Shown: positions 51,571 through 60,683 of the stretch, in pieces
Position numbering within the stretch: the stretch's first letter is position 1
Layout: each line of letters starts with the position of its first letter
NCBI RefSeq assembly: GCF_014524565.1
Contig: NZ_CP060139.1
Location: forward strand, 999,501 to 1,063,500
Source: Croceimicrobium hydrocarbonivorans
GTDB taxonomy: Bacteria; Bacteroidota; Bacteroidia; Flavobacteriales; Schleiferiaceae
Length of the DNA: 64,000 bases
Reading direction: 5' to 3'
Translations under genes and position numbers: made by a program
Notes under the pieces: model-generated
Seen by the model: only the letters and a program-made list of their open reading frames with translations
Database searches by the model: none
Told to the model about the DNA's origin: nothing

Positions 51571-54567
51571 ATGCTAAAATGGCTTTTACTTTTATGCAGC
51601 TTTAGCCTCAGCGGACAATTAGTTCCTGAACTAATTAGCTTTCCGAAACCCGATAAGTCCATTGGATCTATCAGCCATATTTCGGCTCATGGGGATAGCC
51701 TGTGGCTTATCGCCGATGGGCAAATCTACCTGCACAATGGTTTCGACTTTTCCCCTTTAGAGCCGGATAGTCTTTTAAGTAATTACGAAGTGATGTCCTT
51801 AAGCTCGGTAGACTCCGGCTTATGGATAGGCTTTTATACTCATGGCTTGGGTTTCTATCATTTTAAGGAAAAGAGTTTAAGCTTTCCCTTTAGTGAAGAT
51901 AAAGGCTACCCTCCCCTTCCAGACCAGCGAGTTGGGATGATATACGAAGTTAATGATACGGGGATCTGGGCACAAACCCATCATTTCGGAATGGCCTTTC
52001 TTGATTTTCGTAAGCCCATTCTGGAGCATTATCCCGTTCAGGATTTTGGTGCCGATGCACAGAGAGGCAAAAACATTATTAGCCAGCTCATGGCCCATCC
52101 GACAGATAGCCATTTACGTTTGGCCGCCACCTTGGGAGGCCTCTTTGTTTTCGATCTTCAACAAAAAGCCTATACCCGATTTTATGACCTTTCTGCTCAA
52201 AACTGCAATCAACCCCAGCTATGCAATGGCAATGAAATTGGAATCCGATATGCTGTAGCTAAAGGCCAGTATGCCTGGTTGGCAACTTGGGGTGGTGGAT
52301 TGATTAAACTAAACTTAAAGACCGGAAAATTCGACAAACACCTTTGTTCGGAGCGGAAGGAGCCCAGCAAAAATTACGAGAACTTCCGACGCATCTACTG
52401 GCATAATGATAGCACCTTAGGCCTTTTGGATGTTGACCTGGGCCTGGTTTTTTTCAATATCCGAAGCCATAAATTTCAGGCACCAAAAGATGGGCAGGGA
52501 AAACTTTTAGCCCCGAAGGTTTATTGCCAGGCCCCTTCCAAATATGGGCGCTTTTTTGGCGGCGACAATCAATTATATCTCCTAGCCCAAAAAGCTAATT
52601 TCTGGCACAGTCTAGCCTCTCAAAATCCGGTTTTAGATTTCCAGCCAAAGCTGAGCAATAAAGGACTGCTGAGTTTATTTCATAGCAATGGAGAAGTGAT
52701 TTTAAACTCAGTCCCAAATCAGCAAGCACTTCCGGTTAAAGCTCATTTATTGATTAATTGGCATTTACTCGACCAAGGCGAATCCATTGTCGTGGGTCTG
52801 CGTCATCTCTATTATGGTCATCAAAATGGCTTCACTGAAATTGAATTACCACTGCAACAAAAATTGGGTACCGAAGCAGAGATTATCAGTAGTTACTTGG
52901 ATCGCGAAAGTCAAAGTCTTTGGCTGGGCACCAAATCTGCCGGCGCTTTTATTTATGACCTTCAAAATAAAAGTTGGACTCGATTAAATGAGGGTAGCTA
53001 CCGCAGGTTTTGGATTTATGAAATTGGGAAATATCACGATGAATATTACTTCCTCAGCGAACAACAAATTCAATTTTACAATCCGCAAACGAAGCAAAGT
53101 CGGAAAATTGAATTTAAGCAATTCACAGGCCTGGCTCAAGGCATAATCCCTAAGAAACTTCTTATTGGCCCAAAGAAAGAAGTATTTCTCCTCAGTGCTC
53201 AGGGTGGATTATACCAAGTGGATCTCGAACAAAAACAGGCTATCAAATGCCTTATTCCTAGCGACCTAAAAATAAAAGAGTTTCATGATGCCTTAGTCAT
53301 CAAGAATCAAGTTTTCATTGGCAGTTCTGCAGGACTTATTATCTGGTCAAAACCCAATGGCCACAGGCTCTTTGGCAAAAGCTATGGCTTACACTCGGTT
53401 CGCCGCTTAGAATACCAAGAAGACACGTTGTGGTTTATACATCGAAGGTCCCTGGCCTTTTGGGCGCATCCCGATATTGAAGAAGTAGAAAAGGAATTCC
53501 CAAAGGTGCTCCTCAGCAATTTCGAGGTCATGGGAAACAGAACTTCTATTGCTCAAAACAAAGATTTAAACTTTGATCAAAACTGGCTCAGTTGGAATGC
53601 CGTGCCTTCCGATTTCAGGCATCCCCAAAACGGTAAAGTGGAGGTTATGCTGGAGGGATTTTCAGACCAATGGCGTGAAGTATCAGCTGCGCTGCCCTTT
53701 TCGATCTCCAACCTAAAACCCGGAGATTATACTTTATTGGGCCGCAGTAAAACTTTGGACAATGGCATTGGGCCGCCACAGGTTTTAATGCAAGTGCATA
53801 TCATTCCGGCTTGGTTCCAAACCTGGTGGTTCTATGCTGCCGCTGCAATGCTTCTCTTAAGTCTTGCGATTGCCTTTTATAAATGGCGCATCTGGCAGCT
53901 TGAAAAACAGAAAGAGATAGAGCTTCAATTGCAAAGTTTGGAAATGCGCATGCTAAGGGTTCAGATGAATCCCCATTTCATTTTCAATGCCTTAAACTCG
54001 GTGAAATACTACATCCTGAAACAGGATAAAAACCTGGCCTCCGATTATCTGGCGCGCTTCTCTAAACTACTTCGCTTCATCCTCAGTATCAGTCAGTCCG
54101 AAAGAGTTAGCCTACAACAAGAAATTGAGGGATTAACAGACTATATCGAATTTGAACGCATTCGTTTCAATCAGAAATTCAGCTACAAGTTGTTCATTGC
54201 TGATTCTATTGACCCCTATCGAACGGCATTACAGCCCATGTTGATTCAGCCCTTTGTGGAAAATGCAATTTGGCATGGATTAATGCCCAAAGAAGAAGCT
54301 GGTGAACTGCGAATTAGCATCTCCCATGAGGATCAATATCTACAAATTGAAATTGAGGATAATGGTGTGGGTCGCGATGCCAGCTTGCAGCATAAAAACA
54401 AAGCCCATAAATCCTTTGGCCTCAATATTACTGCCGAACGCCTAAGAGCCATGGCGCAGAAATCTGGGAAACTGGCCCATTTTGAGATTATTGATAAAAA
54501 TGGAGAGCAGGGCCCGGAAGGAACCAAGGTAAAAATCACAATCCCCTATGAAAGCCTTAATAGTTGA
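51571..54567 (+). CDS. Two-component sensor histidine kinase with Reg_prop propeller, LytS/YehU type (998 aa)
   Basis: A signal peptide (MLKWLLLLCSFSLSGQ) leads to a large extracytoplasmic region of two-component-regulator propeller (Reg_prop) repeats, with many L-W-I-G-type strands. It ends in a Y_Y_Y-like domain (FSISNLKPGDYTLLGRSKTL). A transmembrane helix follows at about 752-772. The cytosolic kinase has the His box QMNPHFIFNALNSVKYY (His802), the N box FVENAIWHG (Asn898) and a DNGVGRD G1 motif. It signals to the LytTR regulator encoded downstream, which it overlaps by 20 nt. The propeller may sense surface ligands or polysaccharides. Confidence 0.9.
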   Translation: MLKWLLLLCSFSLSGQLVPELISFPKPDKSIGSISHISAHGDSLWLIADGQIYLHNGFDFSPLEPDSLLSNYEVMSLSSVDSGLWIGFYTHGLGFYHFKEKSLSFPFSEDKGYPPLPDQRVGMIYEVNDTGIWAQTHHFGMAFLDFRKPILEHYPVQDFGADAQRGKNIISQLMAHPTDSHLRLAATLGGLFVFDLQQKAYTRFYDLSAQNCNQPQLCNGNEIGIRYAVAKGQYAWLATWGGGLIKLNLKTGKFDKHLCSERKEPSKNYENFRRIYWHNDSTLGLLDVDLGLVFFNIRSHKFQAPKDGQGKLLAPKVYCQAPSKYGRFFGGDNQLYLLAQKANFWHSLASQNPVLDFQPKLSNKGLLSLFHSNGEVILNSVPNQQALPVKAHLLINWHLLDQGESIVVGLRHLYYGHQNGFTEIELPLQQKLGTEAEIISSYLDRESQSLWLGTKSAGAFIYDLQNKSWTRLNEGSYRRFWIYEIGKYHDEYYFLSEQQIQFYNPQTKQSRKIEFKQFTGLAQGIIPKKLLIGPKKEVFLLSAQGGLYQVDLEQKQAIKCLIPSDLKIKEFHDALVIKNQVFIGSSAGLIIWSKPNGHRLFGKSYGLHSVRRLEYQEDTLWFIHRRSLAFWAHPDIEEVEKEFPKVLLSNFEVMGNRTSIAQNKDLNFDQNWLSWNAVPSDFRHPQNGKVEVMLEGFSDQWREVSAALPFSISNLKPGDYTLLGRSKTLDNGIGPPQVLMQVHIIPAWFQTWWFYAAAAMLLLSLAIAFYKWRIWQLEKQKEIELQLQSLEMRMLRVQMNPHFIFNALNSVKYYILKQDKNLASDYLARFSKLLRFILSISQSERVSLQQEIEGLTDYIEFERIRFNQKFSYKLFIADSIDPYRTALQPMLIQPFVENAIWHGLMPKEEAGELRISISHEDQYLQIEIEDNGVGRDASLQHKNKAHKSFGLNITAERLRAMAQKSGKLAHFEIIDKNGEQGPEGTKVKITIPYESLNS

Positions 54568-55282
54568 CGATGAAATTCACAGTGCAGAAATTACCGAACT
54601 TCAGGTTCTGGAAAACTGCCCGGATATAAAATCTGCACAAATCTGCTTGAAGGCGGAAGAGGCGGTTGACTTACTCAATCAGGAGGATTTTGATCTGCTA
54701 TTTCTGGATATAGAGATGCCTAAATTAAGTGGCTTCGATGTTTTAAAAGCGGTAAACAGGAAATTACCGGCGGTGATATTCACTACTGCTTACGATCAAT
54801 TTGCCCTCAATGCCTTTAAGGTTGATGCGGTAGATTATCTCTTAAAACCCATCGTGATTGCCGATTTAAAAAGAGCGGTCGAAAAAGCAATTTCCCGCAT
54901 TCAAAATAACCAAACCCGCGACCTGAAACAGTTTATAGAAGAGAAGCTCGCCAATACCAAGAGTCAGAAATTAGCTATTGGTCATATGCATGGTATCGAC
55001 TGGGTCGACTTTTCCGAGATTATCCGCTGCGAAAGCGAGAGCAATTACACCCAAATCATCACCATCAAGCAGAACTTTCTTACTGCTAAAACTTTGAAAC
55101 AGGTAGAGGCTCAACTACCGGAAGATCAATTCATTCGTGCACACGCCTCTCATTTAGTGAATATCAATTTTGTTAAAAGCTATCAGCGAGGTTCGGGGGG
55201 AGTCTTATTTATGAGCAATGGTGACCATGTTCCGGTTTCCCGTCAGCAAAAAACGGCTTTGCTAAACAAATTAGGCGCCTAA
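54548..55282 (+). CDS. LytTR-type response regulator
   Basis: The receiver domain has the phospho-acceptor Asp54 (LLFLDIEMPK), the conserved Thr/Ser at about residue 79-80 (FTTAYDQFA) and Lys100 (YLLKPI). A linker leads to a LytTR DNA-binding domain (about 140-240; IIRCESESNYTQIITIKQNF, then FIRAHASHLVNINFV). The regulator should be phosphorylated by the adjacent LytS-type kinase and bind DNA. The start lies within the 3' end of the kinase gene (20-nt overlap), so the pair is translationally coupled. Confidence 0.9.
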   Translation: MKALIVDDEIHSAEITELQVLENCPDIKSAQICLKAEEAVDLLNQEDFDLLFLDIEMPKLSGFDVLKAVNRKLPAVIFTTAYDQFALNAFKVDAVDYLLKPIVIADLKRAVEKAISRIQNNQTRDLKQFIEEKLANTKSQKLAIGHMHGIDWVDFSEIIRCESESNYTQIITIKQNFLTAKTLKQVEAQLPEDQFIRAHASHLVNINFVKSYQRGSGGVLFMSNGDHVPVSRQQKTALLNKLGA

Positions 55283-55320
55283 GTTTAAATACTCAAGAAT
55301 AGCCCCCAATTGCTAAAAGG

Positions 55321-55352
55321 ACCTACCTAGCCCTCTAATAGGGGCTGTAGGT
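55321..55352. promoter_or_regulatory. Leader hairpin upstream of the SUMF1-like gene
   Basis: ACCTAC and GTAGGT pair on the outside and AGCCC with GGGCT inside, with a 2-nt bulge and a loop of about 8 nt. It lies 37 nt before the start of the next gene. It may be a weak terminator of the regulator gene or a leader element. A related sequence (CCTACT-CAGCCCTCTAA) is found in the leader of the PKD gene near 60632, so it may be a shared site. Confidence 0.4.
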
Positions 55353-55389
55353 TTGGTTTATCAATCTTAAATGATAAACGAGATTTAGC

Positions 55390-56862
55390 ATGAAAAACTT
55401 AGTCCTACTCCTAATTGCTTTTCCTTTTCTGGCCTGGTCCAATAATATCCAGGTAGGCAATGTTCAAATCAATGTCGCTAATGACCCTTACCGTCCGGTA
55501 ATCACTTGTGATATTAGCTGGGAAAACGGCTGGCGTATTGATGGTGGCGCAGAGTTTATGGACGCCGCTTGGATTTTCGTGAAGTACCGTACTGCAGCTA
55601 TGCCGGTTTGGCGACATGGTAAAATTTCCAGCAATAGCATTGTGAGCGGAGATATGGCTTCCAAGAGCCATCAATACAGATATGGTCTTACGGTATTTTC
55701 ATCGGTAGATACCGTGGGCACTATTAGCGGCACGGTAGCGCTTACGCTGGATTCTTTATTTACTTCATCCTATGGCCTCGAAGTGCAAGTGCATGCCATT
55801 GAAATGGTAAAGGTTCCCGCTGGACCTTATTACGTTGGAGATGGTAATAGCAATGAAATGCAATGGTTGGATGAAGCCTATTTCGGTCTCGGCATTGATG
55901 AGCCCTATTACATAAGCCAAGACAGCATCATAGATATGAGTTCCTCTAACCGTCCCTTTGCGGTGAATGGCACTACCCCCAGTGGAAATATTTTGGCCAA
56001 TACCAAGGAGTTCTTCATTATGAAGTACGAACTCAGCTATGAGCAATATGCGGCCTTCCTCAATACCCTAGAAAGACCTCAGCAGAATTTACGCACCCGA
56101 CTGGATATTAACTCCAATTCCACTCCGAGTTACAGATTTGCCATGACTCCCGTCTCCCATCTTGTTGTAAGAAGCGCGATTGCGGTAGATTTTGGTTATG
56201 ATACAGTAGTAGGGCCCCTCACCTTTTACTGCGACTTAAATAACAATGGCATTGGCAATGAGCCTGATGATGGAATGAACTTGGCAGCGGTTGATTTAAG
56301 AATAGCCGATGTTATTTCTTATGCACGCTGGTGCGGATTGATCCTTCCTACCGAATTTCAATATGAAAAAGCATGCCGCGGACCTCTCAAACCTGTAAAA
56401 GGTGAATTCGCCTGGGGAACCAGCAGTATCTATGTTGACTCTACCTACCAAAATACCAGTCATTTGACGAGTCAGGGAACCGCGCAGGAAGCCTACACTA
56501 ACCCTCAGCCTTATACCGCACATATTGGCATACCCTACGTTATGGCACAGCGCTGCGGTATTAATGCTACAGCAAGTTCCGAAACCCGTGGTCAAGCCAG
56601 TGCTTCCTATTACGGTATTCAAGATTTAACCGGAGGTGCATCTGAAGTATATTGTCTCCAAGAATACAGTCTTGCCAATCAATTGAATGGAGACCCTAAC
56701 CTGGGTACACCTGGCACCGCCTCTGGCTGGTCCAATTACATCATTAAAGGTCTGGGCGCGGTAATCAACTTAGGCAAGATCCATCAAAGCAATGTATCCA
56801 GCCGCGGTAAAATAGAACCTTTAAGTAGTGCCAGTTTTGTTGGCGGAAGACTAGCCTTGTAA
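55390..56862 (+). CDS. Secreted SUMF1/formylglycine-generating-enzyme-fold protein (490 aa)
   Basis: A signal peptide (MKNLVLLLIAFPFLAWS) is followed by an Ig-like N-terminal part (WRIDGGAEFMDAAWIFVKYR), typical of Bacteroidota exported members. The SUMF1 fold comes after it: IEMVKVPAGPYYVGDGNS, YELSYEQYAAFLNTL, ISYARWCGLILPTEFQYEKA, and then GIQDLTGGASEVYCLQEY. The C-terminus ends in SSASFVGGRLAL. The Cys pair needed for formylglycine formation near the C-terminus is missing, so it is probably a binding or structural SUMF1 protein rather than an oxidase. No T9SS tail is visible. It is 19 nt upstream of the propeller gene. Confidence 0.8.
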   Translation: MKNLVLLLIAFPFLAWSNNIQVGNVQINVANDPYRPVITCDISWENGWRIDGGAEFMDAAWIFVKYRTAAMPVWRHGKISSNSIVSGDMASKSHQYRYGLTVFSSVDTVGTISGTVALTLDSLFTSSYGLEVQVHAIEMVKVPAGPYYVGDGNSNEMQWLDEAYFGLGIDEPYYISQDSIIDMSSSNRPFAVNGTTPSGNILANTKEFFIMKYELSYEQYAAFLNTLERPQQNLRTRLDINSNSTPSYRFAMTPVSHLVVRSAIAVDFGYDTVVGPLTFYCDLNNNGIGNEPDDGMNLAAVDLRIADVISYARWCGLILPTEFQYEKACRGPLKPVKGEFAWGTSSIYVDSTYQNTSHLTSQGTAQEAYTNPQPYTAHIGIPYVMAQRCGINATASSETRGQASASYYGIQDLTGGASEVYCLQEYSLANQLNGDPNLGTPGTASGWSNYIIKGLGAVINLGKIHQSNVSSRGKIEPLSSASFVGGRLAL

Positions 56863-56881
56863 GATTTCTGATCCTTAAAAT

Positions 56882-59800
56882 ATGATCATGAAATGTAGAC
56901 GAATCTTAAACATTAGCCTCCTACTGATTCTTAGTCAGAGCTTGCTGGCTCAAATCTGCACCTTCCCAGGCGACAAAGCCCAATGGAGTACCGATTTTGG
57001 ATTCCCAGGTGTTTCCAATGGGCAAATCCGAGACATGGTGGTGGGCGCCGACAGCTTGCTTTATGCTGTAGGTTATGGAGCGCAAAACTTTGGTGGAAAC
57101 CCATCCATAAGTCGAGTTGGTGTTTGGAATGGCGACTACTGGATACCCCTCGAAGGAGTACAGTGTTCTCAATGTGGATCGGGCTCCAGCTATTATAATG
57201 CGGTAAGCAAAGACAATCAAGGAAACCTCTACTTCCTAGGCTTCTTTGAGGGTGCCCAAAACCCGGATGGCAGTTTTGTAGCAAGCAAAAATGTAATTCA
57301 ATACAATGTTTTCAGCAAGCAATTTACTGCTCTAGGCAAGGGAATTGGCGGAGGATCTTTTCAGGATTTCAATGCTATTGCCTGGCGGAATGACACCCTA
57401 TTTGTGGGCGGTCGATTTACTGAAGCATATAATAGCAATGACACGATTGCAATTAGCAATGTGGCCTATTTCGACCTCAACCAACAAAAATGGTTCGACC
57501 CAAATGGAGGTGTAATGGGAAATGGCAATGGCTTAAATGGTGCAGTTAATGCCATTAGCTTCGGTAAAAGCGGAGAAGTTTTTATTGGCGGAGCCATCAG
57601 TCAAGCCGGCACCAGTACCCCTGTAAATGGCATTGCTCGTTGGAAGGCCAACCAAGGCTGGGATAATGCCCATGGCGGTGTAGTCCAAATACTATATGGC
57701 GGCACTCAAACCTACCCCGGAACAGTCCAATCTCTGGCATACGATTCTATCCAGGACAAGCTCTATGCAGGTGGCATCTTTGGCGAATTCGTAGCCTCCG
57801 CCTCTGTATATCAACAACGAGGATTGGCAGTGTACAACGGCAGCACCTGGAGCCTGGTGAACTCAATAGGAGTACCCAACGGAACCACTGCCTTTTCAGT
57901 AAACGCGCTTTATCTGGATAATGACAGCAACGCCCTGTACATTGGAGGCTCTTTCCAGAAATACAGTACGCCTGGCACTAATAATCCTCCTGCCAATCGC
58001 ATTGTAAAGCTAAATTTAAGCAACCAGCTTTTTAGTGAAATCGAACAGGGAGTTACCGCTGGGAATAGTGTTTACAGCATTACTCCTTATCAAGGCAAAC
58101 TTTATTTCGGAGGGAGCTTCATTGAACTAAACGATAGCGTAGTGGCCAATAACTTTGCTTCTTGGGATGGCCAAAAGCTAGATCAAGAAGGAAATGGTCT
58201 AAGCAGTTCGTATCGCCAGGTTAATGAAATAATTGAATACCAGGGCGGCATTATTGTAGCCGGTCAATTTAGTTCCGCCGGCCCCTTAAAAGATTTAACC
58301 GGCCTGGCCCTCTGGGATGGTCAAAAATGGGAGGATTTGGGCTTACGGCTTCATCCGAACTACCAAAAGGAAATTCGCGCCTTAAAGCTGATTGGCAACC
58401 AACTTTGGGTAGGTGGAAACATCTATGGCTTCGGCAATACCATCAGCAAAGGGATTGGGGTTTTCGATCTTAACACAAAAAGCTGGACCACCTTCGGGGC
58501 AGGCATCAGTGGTAGCAGTGCAGCCCTAATCAATGCCATTGAAGTCTTTCAGGGCGAGGTATACATCGGCGGAAGCTTTTCTTCTATCGATGGTGTAGCC
58601 GCTGATCATCTGGCCAAATGGAATGGCAGTAGTTGGTCGGCCGTAGCCAGTTTCCCTACCGCTTATAGTGATGCAATTGATGCTTTCTACAATCAAGGAG
58701 ACAGCCTGCTTTATATTGGCGGACAAATCAATAGCTTAAACAATGACCCGGATTTAAGTGATCTGGTGATTTACGATGGCAGTGCATTCCGCTCTATTTG
58801 GTCGGGCTTGGTGAATGGTCGGGTGAGAGCCCTGGCCGGCGATACCGCTACCGGAACGGTTTACTTTGGTGGTGATTTTTTCTCCCAATACTATCCTAAA
58901 GGCAGTAATCAGGCTAAGGACATCTATCCTATGGGGGCCATTGTAAATGGTGACAGCATATTTCAGGTAGACCTTTCCATGTCAACCAGCGAAAGAGGCA
59001 ACACCTTTATCTATGCTATCGAAGTCGACTCGGAAGGACATGTGATCTTCGGTGGAAGAATGGCGCAAATCGATGGCCATGCCGCCAACCATATAGCCCG
59101 CTACCATCCTCAAAAGGGTGTGGGATTTTTTGGTGGAGGCATACCTGAAAGTGCCAATTCCACTCCGGTAAAAAGCATCCTGACCGCAGCAAACGGTTAT
59201 TACTTTGGCGGTAGCTTCAATTTTGTAAATGATATCCCTGCCAGCCGAATTGCCTTCTATGAAAAGGACAATTTCCTTCCGCTAATTCCGGATGCCGAAT
59301 TAGGCACCGATTCTATCAGTGCTTATGGCTCAGTCTGGCTAGGAGTGCAAAACCCTCAAGCGGATGAGAGTTTCCTCTGGAACACCGGCGATACGGAAAC
59401 CTTCATTGTTGCCGACAGCACCGCTTGGTATTCCCTGCTAGTAAGCAAGGCGAATGGTTGTACAGAAAGGGATTCAGTATTTGTAACTATCATGCCAGCC
59501 CTCTTCCTAAAAGGAGGCAATGGCGATGGTTTTAGTTTGGATACAGCGCAAATCAGTTTCACAAGCTTTTACCGTGGTAATTCTGGTGATGGTTTCGCTT
59601 TAAATCAAGCTTTTAAAAATGACCCCAGCTTTTATGGAGGTGGATTAGGAGATGGCTTTGCTCATGATCAGGCCCAGCGAATCAATCCCTCCTTCTATTT
59701 AGGAGGCCTTGGTGATGGCTATGCTCGAGATGCTAAAGCCAGAGCTTATCAATCTTTCTATAGAGGTGGCGATGCGGATGGTTATGCCCTCAACAAACAA

Positions 59801-60379
59801 CCATTTGTGGATGTAGAATTGAATAATCTCCAGGTGGGTAATGGCAAGCCCAGCCCATTGCCGCAAACTATATCCGTAGAAATAAAGAATGTTTCCTTTG
59901 AGCCGGTAAGTCAAATTCCGGTGCATATCTATGCAAATGGAATCTGGCAGTTTAGCGACACTATAGCAAACAGCATTTTACCCGGAGCCAGCTATCAACA
60001 TAACTTCAGCAGCAGCTTTAGCCCGGATAGCTCCGGCAGCTATGACATTTGTGCAATCAGCACTTTGCGAAACGATATTAATACTGCAAACGACAGCATT
60101 TGCAAGGCACATATCGCCAATATCCATATCGAAGAACACAGTAGCGACAATTGGGAGGTATATCCAAATCCAGCTAATGAAAGCCTTCAAATCTATATTC
60201 CAGAAAACCAGGAAGTGAAGATTTACCTCTTTGACCAAAGTGGTAAACTGGTTTTGAAACAAGTATACAGGGAATCACAAATCAGCCTGGAAGTCGCTCA
60301 CTTAGCCACCGGACTTTACAGTCTAAGGCTTCAGTCTGCTACCGAAAGCTTGATTCGAAAAGTGATGATCCTGCATTGA
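56882..60379 (+). CDS. Large secreted propeller protein with a five-fold 21-residue repeat and T9SS sorting tail (1165 aa)
   Basis: After a signal peptide (about 24 residues, ending in SLLAQ), residues 30-800 form repeats of about 50 residues with LYAVGYG, LFVGGRF, VFIGGAIS and YIGGSFSS turns, as in delta-60/kelch-like propellers. The repeats contain many V-x-x-G-G elements. Residues 878-971 contain five copies of a 21-residue unit with G-D-G-F/Y at its head (F884, F905, F926, Y947, Y968). An Ig-like domain and the T9SS type A sorting tail (WEVYPNPANESLQIYIP) follow. It is exported by T9SS and displayed or released. A long intrinsic terminator follows the gene. Confidence 0.85.
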   Translation: MIMKCRRILNISLLLILSQSLLAQICTFPGDKAQWSTDFGFPGVSNGQIRDMVVGADSLLYAVGYGAQNFGGNPSISRVGVWNGDYWIPLEGVQCSQCGSGSSYYNAVSKDNQGNLYFLGFFEGAQNPDGSFVASKNVIQYNVFSKQFTALGKGIGGGSFQDFNAIAWRNDTLFVGGRFTEAYNSNDTIAISNVAYFDLNQQKWFDPNGGVMGNGNGLNGAVNAISFGKSGEVFIGGAISQAGTSTPVNGIARWKANQGWDNAHGGVVQILYGGTQTYPGTVQSLAYDSIQDKLYAGGIFGEFVASASVYQQRGLAVYNGSTWSLVNSIGVPNGTTAFSVNALYLDNDSNALYIGGSFQKYSTPGTNNPPANRIVKLNLSNQLFSEIEQGVTAGNSVYSITPYQGKLYFGGSFIELNDSVVANNFASWDGQKLDQEGNGLSSSYRQVNEIIEYQGGIIVAGQFSSAGPLKDLTGLALWDGQKWEDLGLRLHPNYQKEIRALKLIGNQLWVGGNIYGFGNTISKGIGVFDLNTKSWTTFGAGISGSSAALINAIEVFQGEVYIGGSFSSIDGVAADHLAKWNGSSWSAVASFPTAYSDAIDAFYNQGDSLLYIGGQINSLNNDPDLSDLVIYDGSAFRSIWSGLVNGRVRALAGDTATGTVYFGGDFFSQYYPKGSNQAKDIYPMGAIVNGDSIFQVDLSMSTSERGNTFIYAIEVDSEGHVIFGGRMAQIDGHAANHIARYHPQKGVGFFGGGIPESANSTPVKSILTAANGYYFGGSFNFVNDIPASRIAFYEKDNFLPLIPDAELGTDSISAYGSVWLGVQNPQADESFLWNTGDTETFIVADSTAWYSLLVSKANGCTERDSVFVTIMPALFLKGGNGDGFSLDTAQISFTSFYRGNSGDGFALNQAFKNDPSFYGGGLGDGFAHDQAQRINPSFYLGGLGDGYARDAKARAYQSFYRGGDADGYALNKQPFVDVELNNLQVGNGKPSPLPQTISVEIKNVSFEPVSQIPVHIYANGIWQFSDTIANSILPGASYQHNFSSSFSPDSSGSYDICAISTLRNDINTANDSICKAHIANIHIEEHSSDNWEVYPNPANESLQIYIPENQEVKIYLFDQSGKLVLKQVYRESQISLEVAHLATGLYSLRLQSATESLIRKVMILH

Positions 60380-60424
60380 TTAATCCCTCCTATACCCCCT
60401 GACTATCTATTGGATAGTTAAAAG

Positions 60425-60455
60425 AGCCATTTCTTAATTGAAGTGGCTTTTTTTT
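60425..60455 (+). terminator. Intrinsic terminator after the propeller protein
   Basis: AGCCATTTC (60425-60433) pairs with GAAGTGGCT (60440-60448), one G-U pair included, around TTAATT. The T-run extends to 60455. Confidence 0.85.
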
Positions 60456-60509
60456 GGAGGCTTTGGAAACTAAAGCCCATCATTATCTGAGTATTTAAAG
60501 TCTAGATAA

Positions 60510-60517
60510 TATATTTG
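60510..60517 (+). promoter_or_regulatory. Candidate Bacteroidota -7 element TATATTTG
   Basis: It matches the TAnnTTTG consensus of the Bacteroidota housekeeping sigma factor. The upstream -33 element is not clear. It would give a leader of about 160 nt for the PKD gene at 60684. Confidence 0.35.
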
Positions 60518-60558
60518 CCGCCTTAAATACAGCCACCCAAATCACTGTAATTAAGCCA

Positions 60559-60580
60559 GTTCCACTTCTTCTATTGGAAC
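60559..60580. repeat. Inverted repeat GTTCCA...TGGAAC in the leader of the PKD gene
   Basis: GTTCCA (60559-60564) and TGGAAC (60575-60580) are reverse complements with a 10-nt loop. The position, between the candidate promoter and the direct repeats, would fit an operator or RNA hairpin. Confidence 0.35.
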
Positions 60581-60589
60581 GACCACTTC

Positions 60590-60662
60590 TTAGGTTCATA
60601 AGGTCCTTTCCTGTGTTTTAGCTTTTGAATACCTACTCAGCCCTCTAAGTTTAGGTTCATAA
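60590..60662. repeat. 12-bp direct repeat TTAGGTTCATAA in a leader
   Basis: Exact copies lie at 60590-60601 and 60651-60662, 61 bp apart. The second ends 21 bp before the PKD gene start. They could be binding sites for a regulator such as one of the adjacent LytTR proteins, which usually bind direct repeats, though those are normally about 21 bp apart. Confidence 0.4.
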
Positions 60663-60683
60663 TTCAAACACAAAACACGATTT

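Larger units (their letters stand above)
60380..60683. other. Intergenic region of 304 bp with terminator and leader
   Basis: It holds a terminator of the propeller gene, a possible promoter, an inverted repeat and a 12-bp direct repeat, all listed separately. No gene is visible. Confidence 0.6.
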
